Shown: one piece after another, positions 1-10,500 of the stretch
Layout of the letters: each line of letters opens with the position of its first letter
How positions within the stretch are numbered: the stretch's first letter is position 1
NCBI GenBank assembly: GCA_011037195.1
Contig: JAAEAF010000196.1
Coordinates: 124,001-188,000 of the forward strand
Source: Triatoma infestans
Taxonomy: Eukaryota > Arthropoda > Insecta > Hemiptera > Reduviidae
DNA: 64,000 bases
Direction of reading: 5' to 3'
Notes under the pieces: model-generated
What the model was told of the DNA's origin: nothing
Seen by the model: the letters and a program-made list of their open reading frames with translations, nothing else
Databases searched by the model: none
Position numbers and translations under genes: made by a program

Positions 1-345
1 TATTCAGAGGCAGTCATACCGTTTGCTCTTTATCAGAGACAGTTTCGTGCTGCGTGATAACTCCAGACCACACACAGCTAGAGTTGTCACCCGCTTCTTG
101 GAGGAATTCGGTATAAATGAAATCGATTGGCTTGCACATTCTTCGGACATGAATCCTATAAGGCGTCAATTTGGAGCATGCAAAAAAGGCGTGTTAGAGC
201 TCGTGATCAGCCTCCAACTATTCTGCAATAGCCCTACAAGAAGAATGAGATGTCGTACGACAAGAGACGATTCAAAACCTGATTGCCTCAATGCCCCGCC
301 GTATAAGCGTCTTTACTATAGCCCAAGAAAGCAATACCAATACTA
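1..345 (+). pseudogene. Tc1/mariner transposase C-terminal fragment, decayed
   Basis: From base 23 the frame reads RDNSRPHTARVVTRFLEEFG then INEIDWLAHSSDMNPI. This is the conserved DDE-transposase segment DN.RPHTA...FL...GI....WPA.SPDMNPIE around the second catalytic Asp. After MNPI the frame is lost and the third catalytic acidic residue is not seen. A second frame resumes near 265 with ETIQNLIASMPRRIS, the usual C-terminus. The copy is non-functional and is cut by the window edge. The recognisable C-terminus ends near 345. Confidence 0.85.
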
Positions 346-467
346 GTGAATTTTTTTTAAAAAAGGTATCCAAATTTCGTAAATATGATTTTTAATTTTT
401 TATTTTTTAAAACAATCCAAAAGAGTTAGTGTACAAAATTGACACTTTAAGATAGTGAATGTATTCA

Positions 468-492
468 ATTCACTAGTGGCTAGTGAATTGTA
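468..492. repeat. 25 bp palindrome with 3 bp centre
   Basis: Two perfect 11 bp arms (caattcactag and ctagtgaattg) surround tgg. It lies about 120 bp after the transposase fragment, so it could be remains of a Tc1-type terminal repeat or a target duplication; this is unproven. Confidence 0.6.
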
Positions 493-529
493 TTAAAAAT
501 AAATTGTTGCAACAAATGTTATTTATTAA

Positions 530-1135
530 TGAAAAACATATATCCGGGAAAATTTAAAGGCACTTTTGAAGGAGAGGTGGGAGTTAGGTTTATCTAAAGT
601 GCTATTTCAGATTAATACACAATTCTATCATCTAAATAATATTAATTAGAATTAAATATGTTGAATTCCAAACTTGAAGAAAATCGGATGATCGAAAGCA
701 TTTTACTGAAAAGTATTTTTCAGTTTTCTGCTATTTTCTCTAAAACGGCTCCAACGATTTTCTTTAAACTACTCATATAAAGAGATACAACTATTATTTG
801 AAACATTTCTCTGGGTAAACTCATTTAAGGGGGCTTTCAGGGGAGGGGGAGGGTTATTCTTTTCTGTAAAGTGCTGTCTTAGTTAATTATATAAATCTAC
901 CGTCCAAACAAAATTAATTAGGAATAAATAGTTTGCCAAAATTCCGAGTTTCAAGAAAATTAGTAAACCGAAAGTGCGTTTTACTGTTGTTTTTTTAGGT
1001 TTCGCGATTTTCTCCTTAAAAAAAAACACCGACGAATTTAATTAAATTTAGTACGCTAACTATAAAATTTGTCAATTATAATTTTGTAAACTGCAATAAG
1101 AAAATTTGTGTGGGTGTTTCAAACCTGATTTTTTT
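530..1135 (+). repeat. Hairpin-capped modular repeat, partial copy
   Basis: Matches the family defined at 40473-41085 in the same orientation. Landmarks are ggcacttttgaaggagagg, a gattttctttaaact segment after ccaacg, the caattataattttg motif and the 3' hairpin end near 1105-1135. The 5' end is missing. Exon 1391-1503 lies 256 bp away. Confidence 0.75.
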
Positions 1136-1390
1136 TTTTGCTGAGTGTACATAACTAACACGTAAAAATTCAGCAATAATTGAAAAAGAATGTCCTACTG
1201 TAGATTTGGAAGTTTATCCTTCTGAACTGTTATACTTAACCCATATTTTAATATCAGCTGATTGGTACATAATTATCTGTACCAATACTAATTCTGAAAT
1301 AGTGCAATCTGATTGGCCGCTGTGAAATCAAAACCTTTTTTTATTTCATTTTATTTTTGTTTAATTAATTATTGATAACATCCAACTTAC

Positions 1391-1503
1391 TGGGCTATAG
1401 ACTGCTGGTATGTTTCAATATCCATATTATCCATATCCGGAGTTTTCCTTTCTTCCGTGAATCCATCACCAGATAACCACTTCTGTTCCACTTCGGTTAT
1501 GTC
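1391..1503 (-). CDS. Patronin: Patronin exon, helical region (last exon in the window), phase 0-2
   Basis: This 113 bp exon reads DITEVEQKWLSGDGFTEERK then TPDMDNMDIETYQQSIAQ. Acceptor is aaaattag and donor is GCCCA|gtaagt, a strong site. The KTPDMD...D...YQQSIA block is typical of Patronin. The exon ends mid-codon, so the gene must continue left of the window with further coiled coil and the CKK domain. Confidence 0.93.
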
Positions 1504-4500
1504 CTAATTTTGTTTATACATAAATAAATACTTTAATAAATTTTCATTCAATAAACAAATACAACTAACTATAAATTAAAAAGAAAAAATTTTTTTTAAA
1601 AATAAAACTTATTCACAACAACGTCATGCAAAATAAGTCTGTCTGTAAACATTTAGTAAAGAAAAACAGAGCAAATATTATTTTTTAGGAAATAACTGAT
1701 TAAACAGTTTATCATCAGAAATACAAAAAAAAATTGCTAACTGAAACTACAATAACTGGAGTACTCAATACAGTAATTTATAATGTTAAAAAAAAGATTT
1801 TGTGCACAATGGTTAATTTTGGAAAAATTAGAAACCAATGAGTTCCTTGAAAAATGAAATAATTAGTCATGAAGAGAAATTGTGAGCTGCTTGTTTTTAA
1901 ATTTAATGCAATGTAAATTAAAGAAACTTTGTCTCAGTATGAAAGCATTAAAAATGAAAAGCTTTAGTTTGTTATAAAAGTGAGTAGAGTACGCTTCCCC
2001 AAAAAATTTCAAAGCAATTGCAAATAAAAAATAAATCGCTTTTCAAAGAAATGGAATCTACATGCAATCAAAGCTGATCAACAATTAAAAATTATAACAG
2101 CTGTACAATAAAAAAAAGGGGAAAGATTGTAATAGAATTTAGTGTTAAACACGATTCTCACACTACTTTTTTTTACTACGAATCTCTAAAAATTTTGTTT
2201 TTTAAAGTTGAAAACTTTTACTGAATGCCTGAGAGGAGCCGCCGAATGACATAATTCCCTATTACGAAACATCAATATTACCTCAAATTTTGTTTTAATT
2301 GGTGGGCCAAGTTTAAGAGAAATACAATTAGAACCCCCCCTCCCATAAAAAAATACAACAGCGATTGGAATTAAAAAGAAAATTAAGTAAAGCCTCACTT
2401 GATAGTGATTTCTAAAAAGAATTCAATTTGAACTTGGTGCAATTTTTTTTTTTTTAGTGAATGAATATGATTTTGCTCTATAACTAAAACTAAAAAAAAA
2501 AAAGATTATTTACTTTTAATTTTACGATTTTAATTTAATTAGTTTTCTAAAAAAATAACTGATTCTCTGCTCGTTTTTTCCTCTATATTATTTATTTGAG
2601 AAAGCACTTTTCACATTTGAACATAACGTTTTAGTTCTGTTCTTATAAATATATAGGACAGTCATTATCATTATTGTAAGATATGAGATAGTTATAAAGC
2701 AGATTAATGAAAAAGCCTGAGAAGCGTTGAAGCGGAAATACTAAATAAATCCAAACTAATACTATTATTATTTGTCTGTGGGGAGGGCCAAAGCCTCACT
2801 GGGGCCATATAGCTACCCAAACTAATACTAAGAAAATTTCGAACCTATAATATTCCACAAATAATTATACTGTTATTTTCATATTTAACGTAATACTAAA
2901 TGTAGACCTAATTAAAAATTTCAACCTTCCCTTTTCTACTAAATACGTTTTCCCACTTATTTTTCGATTTAAGTATTAAAAAGTTTACTCCATATCTCGA
3001 TATATTTGTTATATCGATATTTAATTATTGATCAGCCTAGCTGTAATGTTACGTGAAGTTTTATTTTTAAATTATTTATTATTTATTTGGTTAACTGAAA
3101 ATTACAATAGACTTTGGAAAATCGTTTGGTTAGTATTAAAAGCTTAGTGCAATGTTTTAGGAAAAGTGTTTTGAAAGTTTTAAGAAAATTCTGTACAACG
3201 TTTTTAAACGTAATAAAAAAAAAAGTAAACAAAACAAAAATAAATAAATACCTGCAGTGAGAACGGCCTGGGTGGCTTATTCTCTTTACTGTGATCAGAA
3301 GCGGCTGCAGTCTCACGACCGGGATCAGATTCTGGTGACTTCACTACCTTAGCCTATAAAGACCGACACCACCAAAAGTGCAAAGTTAGACACAGCGCGC
3401 ACACCACCATACCCCAGAAGAAAAACTCATCCAAAACATACATTTTTTTTTTTCATCCAACATAATAATAATAATGACGCACCATGCAAAGAAAAAACAT
3501 TAAAAAATATTGTAACACATAGAAAAGTGCGGCGCGACGTGCGATAACTTTACAGTGGTATTTACAAAAAAAAAAAAACTTCAAGTATACTTTCAGCAAA
3601 AAAAAAAATATATATATAAAAAAAGGGAGGATATTTGCAAAACGAGGATTATTTGATGTGCAATTTAAGGGATCACGGCTAAATCAAATCTCCCCGGACG
3701 AATACACATATACAGACAGATAAACGAGGTTATACTGGACGTTGGTTTATTATCGCTTCTTTTCTTTCTACTCTTTCTTCTATTTGCCTTCTTCCTTCCT
3801 TTCCTTTATTTTTTTACTATCTTTTTTTTTTTTTTTTTTTTAATAAATAAGCCTGTTCATACTCAAGAAAAGCTTTCTCTTTTAATTTGTACATAAAAAT
3901 TAACACAAGGCGCTCAGTGATAGTTTAATAACCATGACACGAGTGGCGTGCCCAGCATACCGTGGAAACTTTTAGTGAAGAGTGGAAGTGCAAGAAAATA
4001 TTATACACACACACATATATATATATATACCCTCCATCTTCATCGCTAGTCGCTTCCTAAATGGGTCAATGCATCGTAATTTCTACATTTATCAATTATT
4101 TTACTTTTTGCTAACTATCTAAATGTATGTTTTTCCCACAAAAAGAATCCATTGTAATTGCTATAATTCTCCGATGAGCGCATTTTAATAATCATTAGCT
4201 GATTAAATAATTATTATTAATAACGCACGCTAATGAATAATTACGTAATTAATGGATAATAAAGGATCCTCTAGTTAAATAAAGATTTCCTACATTTTAT
4301 TGTAATTCCTTACTAACTATAATCCCATGTCCATTTTTTTGCAACTGTCCACTTCATTCAGAGCGTAAGAAAAAAAAAACCGCGAATTGAAAGAAAAATC
4401 TTGTGGTTACTCTACCTAATAAATGTTATCATACTTTTAAACTAGTAGTTGCATATTGTGTGTGTGTTCACCACTTCCAGATTGCATTTTTTTGGGCTTT

Positions 4501-7500
4501 GTGTTTTATGGCCCAAGGCTGAATGTAAATAAAATCTTTTAGAAATAACCTTACTAATAATCTGTGCTTATCACTGCTGTCTACGAAAGTGAAAATAAAA
4601 TATGCCCCTCCCTTTGGTAATGTTGCAGTAGTACTAAGCCTGACGATAGAAGTTGGAGCTTCTGGTGTGATCTCTCAGTTAAAGCTATCAGATTTTAAGA
4701 AAAAATATAAGAATCTAAGCGTACTGGACTCCCCCCACGCGGAGGGCCCGGGATCGAGTCCAGCTATGCTACCCTTAGATTTTTTCTTCCTAGGAGCCTC
4801 TACAGTTCACTGTACGATGATGGACAGTGTTGTCTGTAACGAAAGAACACTGTCCGGAGGGCGGCCACTGAGAAGGTTCCGGGCGCCAATGATCATAGAT
4901 TCTGACGCGCCTTAAAAAAAAAAAATGGAACCGCTCGTCGGGAAGTGTTCATCGATAGGATGTACGCTGCGTCAGGAACTAAGCTGACAATACGGCACTC
5001 TTCTTCCTTTGGTATTTAGGGGTACTGCACTTCTATGAAAACATCTACTGTGCCTTTCGGAGCATTGTCAGTGCACAATATACTCCGCGCAGCATACTTT
5101 CGCTACAGTACCGGGTGAGTAGTGAGCTGTAGAGGCTCCTAAGAAGAGAAAAATGTAATTGCTGATGGGCTCGAAGCCGGGATCCCCGCAAGAGAATCCA
5201 GCGCGGTACCATTGAGCTAAAACTTCCCCTTGATACGGTACTCACAATACATGTTTTTTCCAGAAGTATCCGAGGAAAAAAATTTTAGTAATCTAATTTA
5301 ATTTAACTGATCCAAAATTCTATTGATTCGGTAATTCGTTTATTTCTCCATAGGGAGAGAATTGGAATAGATATTCCTTCCGGGATTTTGGCGTCCCTAT
5401 CAATATCTCAGACTAGTAACACGAAACAACACTTACACTGATACCCCTGATATTCATACAATCAAAAAAAAGTCAGTAAAGATGGCTGTATTGTATGTAA
5501 GTATTTGTGTTTAGCGAACCCACAGGCACTGATTCACACTTTGCCGAGAAAAAACTCTCTACATATAAACACCTGACACAAAAGGGAATCAAAATGGATC
5601 TTTTTTATGTTGTAATGGATTTGGCTTGTTAGCATTCTTTACTTATCTAACATCTAAATCCGTACCATGTTTGCATAATATAATATTTCAGGTGCAATTT
5701 TATCGCATAAAAACAAAAAATTGTACTGTCGCACGATGCTCCATTTTTATGAAACATGAACATAAGGATATGAAACATAACATAAGAAGGTGTGATAAAT
5801 TTGACAAATCGAGAAGAGAAAGATAGTTCCGTGGGTCGGCATGGAAGAAGTCCATTTCCTTCAGTTACTTCCTTTTCTACAGTTACTCACAAAAAAAAAC
5901 TGGTCCAACTCCAAAAAATGCACTCTGCCATTGAGAGAGTACATCTTTCATGTAATTCGTGGTTTATTCAGAATTATGGAATTAATTTTAACTTTCTCTA
6001 GGCATTATTGAAACTATTTCTTTATATATGCTTCATTGCCGAACCAAAAGCAATATTTATAATAGTAAATCCAATTATAGTTTGAAACTAAATGTGAATT
6101 GAAAAAGATTATTTGAATGAAAATATGTCATGCTTGTTGAATATATGGAATTTAAAATTAAGTGAGTAGAAGTAGAACTTGAAAGATCTAAATTTGTTCT
6201 TTACAAAGAACAAGGAAAATTTACTGTCAGCAACTCCAACATTTATATTAGTTTATCCTATATAAGTGATATTGTTGATCTGATCTAGTTGGGCCAAATT
6301 AATAAGTCCCTTTTTTTTCTGCTGACATCACAAAACAAACAGAAGATAACTGTACATTAGCGTATTTAAAAAAAAAAAAAATATCAACCACTATAGCCTC
6401 ATTATGTTGTTTTGATCAATTCAGTAGTCATAAAAAGAATAATTCTACAATTACTTATTTATGTACAAGTTTTCGTAAAGAGAATGTATTTTCTAAAGTA
6501 AAATATACACAAATAAGCTTGTGGTAGCATAATCGCTATAAATTTGGACTCAAAAACAAACAAAAAAATATTAAATTTACTACTTCTACGACATTAAAGG
6601 CTGAACAATCTAGAGACTAAGAAAAAAACAATATTCAACCTTTAATGTTTTACAATAATCTAATGATGAAAACAAAAGGATGCTATTTGTGCAAATGACC
6701 CAAAAAGAAATTATTGAAAGAACGGAATGGGAAATTCCTAGATATATAAACACTCACCTTGGATACAGCCTGCAAAAATGCAGCTTTCCCTACTTTTTGT
6801 CGTTGCCTATTCAACTGGGCTTCCATTCTTCGCTTTTCACTTTCGATCCGTCTTCTTTTTTCTTCTAATTTCATTCGTATGTTCATCAACTGAGATCCCA
6901 TGATGCCGTTGTCAACTACATCGTTTACAGCTGTTAACAATTTTAAGAAATCTGGTATGAAACAGTAGCACTTTCTTTCTGCCAATCTCACAATCTGATT
7001 TTATACAAATTTTTGAAACTGGGAAACAGGGTATTGCTGTTTACAAACCTCCCACAAATGCGCTCACTTTCACTCTCTCAAAAAAAAAGACCAAAAACTA
7101 CAGAAGATTTACCATTATCAATAATCTGTTCACAATTCTGACTCGCTTTCGACTGTTGCTGCCATGTAGTTGTATTGTTGGGTAGGGCGGCAAATGTTGT
7201 CACCTTCTTCTCTTTATCTTGAGTGATTCGAGATTCTAAAAAAATCATATTCCAAAAAAAAGCAAAAATCAGGAATTTTTCAAAAATAATTTTTTTTTTA
7301 ATATATAATTATTTGTTGTGAAAATATTTCAATTTTTTTTTATATCTAAATAGACATGCATAAAATTGAGAAAATACTAGCTACATAACATTCATGCATC
7401 ATCACAATATAAATACAATAACACAATTTGTAACATTACATAAGAGTAAAACTGCTAATGAAACACAGAACCGAAGAATAGAAAATGAATTAACAGAAAA

Positions 7501-10500
7501 ATGTATACAGGTTTATGATCTTATAAAAGAAAGGATTCGTTCAATTTTTTTGTGAATGATACGGTAAGGAAGGGATGTTGTTCAATATTGTTAATATTTA
7601 ACATCAATATCTAATGATCGATGCAGCAATTGCAAATATAAGAACTTTGCTTCTTCTCTTTTTTAACACATTAAATCAGCATTTGTAAAAATCTATAATA
7701 GAAAATAATTAGGAAAATTGTTATTATTTAAATTCAAATGAATGATTAATAATAATAACCATTAAGTATAGGTGTTTGCGGTGGACTTGGATCCAATAGC
7801 ATCTGCTGTATGCCAGCACTACTTCTAGTCTGATCGGCTCTTCTCTGTGATTCGGTGAAACTGTTCGTCCTGGACAATGATACCCTCTGGGTGCCAATTT
7901 CACTAGCTATTTAAGCATATTGCCACAAGTTATATAATGCAATACTAATAAATAACGATGAATGTGATTAGTGGAGATCAATATTATTGTTTGAATAGGG
8001 GAGGGTCTCTTTTAAACAGTTTACATAATAAAATATCCAGCGTGTACTTATGTTCATTAAACAATATGAGCAGAGAATTAGTGGTTAATAATTAATAAAA
8101 TATACTTACCCATATATAAGCCTTGTTTACAATGGTCAGGTTGAAGGAATCAAGAAAAATGGACAAACTTATTCGGCTTTGGTCTAAAGAGATGGAGTCG
8201 GCGACAAAGATGTTATATTTTTGTAAAGAAAGTGGATATAAAGAGCTAGATCTACTGCAAGGTGAAAGATTCTGTTGTGACACCCTTGGTATGACAGTGT
8301 ATGTACATAGAATGTAATCATCTCTACTTGAAGAGTGTACAAGAAATTTTTGCTTTTAACTTCATTTCGAAGAGACATTAATGCCAATTTTATTTAATTT
8401 TTGTTAGCATATCTTGACAATTATATTACTCTCAATTTAAAAAAAAAATTGATAAGAAGTACTTACCACCAATCTCTTACTGAGTTACTAATTTGTCAAA
8501 TATTTATCGAATTTGGAATTTTTTTTTTTTTAATGGATTCTGTTTAGTTTTACAAAGAGCTGATCCGTGAAGTATATTGGAAAATCATTCTAGAGGAACA
8601 TCTGTTTAGCCAGGGCTCCCCCTCTACAACTCCCCTACAATCAATTTTCAAAAACCTATTCCGTAAAATCGCACTTTCGGTTAATTGATTTGTTTCAGAT
8701 TCGGAATTCTATCAATGCTTTTTAATGCGTATTAATATTATGAGATGGTAAAACCATATATTTTAAAGTAAAAAGAAAGTAAAGTCGTAATTCCGGTGAT
8801 GAATTTTGTCCGATATCGTCGGGCCAGATGCGGTCCAACAATTCCAAGTTTAAGCTCCTGCGACTTTTTGTTTTGAGATATTCTGTTAAAACACAGACAT
8901 ACATACATACATATATTCACACACACACACACACACACCTAAAAGCTAAAAACATATTTTTCGTATTCAGGGGCCCTAAACATGTATTCCCGGTTTAAAA
9001 CTCAATTTCGAAAATCTGACACGATCGTAATACTTCCTCTTGCTAGTAATCTTATTAGAGAAAGTAGATAGAAATGAAGATTAGAGGTTTTTCCAGAGTG
9101 GCCAACCTTGGATGGTTGGATTTTGGAAAAAATGTTCATGTCGGATCTTCTGGTGATGTATGACAGAATATCTAGTCTTGAAGTTTCTGTGATATGCAGT
9201 TTTTTAATTTTTTTATATATTCATACAAATATCTACGATTTTCTTTAGAATCGCTTTTTCTTGGACAATATTTGGTGAAAACCCGTAAACGAAAAGTCTG
9301 AAATTAATGGTCTTAACAGCATCAACCACCTAGCAACTCTACCACTGTAAACCAGGCTTAGATGATAATACAATTACACACTCTGGATTAATAAGGAAAA
9401 CAGAATTTTGTTAATTGTAAAAAAAAGAAGGGTATAAAGAAAATTTATTTACATATCCCTATTTTAATTTTAAGGAGGATTTAATTCAGCAGCGGGTACA
9501 TTATTCAGTTAATGTTTCAAATGTGATAAAATCCAAAAGTTTTTCTAAGGGATGTTATCGTAAGAAGCGTTGGAAAAGACGTATCTTTAATTTAATTTGG
9601 AGGTGATGAAACAAATTTGATCTCTGACTACCGTTTTTGAAGGCAGTGTTGTTAACAACATCCGGTTCCAGTAATGTTTCTTGTATTCCTGCACTGCTTC
9701 TAGTTTGATCAGCTCTACGTTGTGATTCAATAAGGCTATTTCTTCTGGACAGGTTTACTATTCTTGGGCTCGAATCAAATCCGCTGACTGTACAATAAAT
9801 ATTCTTGTTTTTTTTTTTGTTTTTTCACCCCAAGTTAACTCACAAGAATTTCTGAAAACTAAAGTAGAGAGTACCATTGTTTTGTATGGTCGGTGATTGT
9901 GGAGGACTTGATTCTTGTAATGTCTCCTGTACGCCGGCACTACTTCTAGTCTGATCGGCTCTTCTCTGCGACTCTGAGAAACTATTGTTCCTTGACACTG
10001 CCCTTTTAGTGTTACGAGTATCAATATCATCTTCGCCAGCTGGTAATTCATTGGCGCATACAAAATAATAGTTAAAGTTCTTAACAATTTATATGCAAAT
10101 CCACTGAGATGTTAGTACTAAAGCTATCTTGAATGAAAGGTGAATTTCTAATTATATGATATTTTCACCTACACCATTTTTTCAAACATATATGAAAGTC
10201 TGTTATATATATCAATGTTAACTTTTATTTAGCAAGATTATTATTCCTACAGAGTAGCAGTCTAAATGTTTGTAATAATATTTAGTAAACTTCATTTAAA
10301 TGAATTTCAATTATCTTATGAATTATAAACATTATCATAACAAGCACATTCTTGAATTTCAAAAGTATTTTTCTTGAATTTTATAAAGAAGAGATCCTTA
10401 TAATAAATTCATTCTACATTGATTAAATGTAAAGAGATTGAAAACGAAGACTAATTAATCATTATAAAAAATCAAACTCTAAAATTCAAAAAATCTTTTG

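Noticed and set aside
4589..4915. 108-codon open frame
   Set aside because: Most of it is a SINE copy found elsewhere in the window in both orientations.
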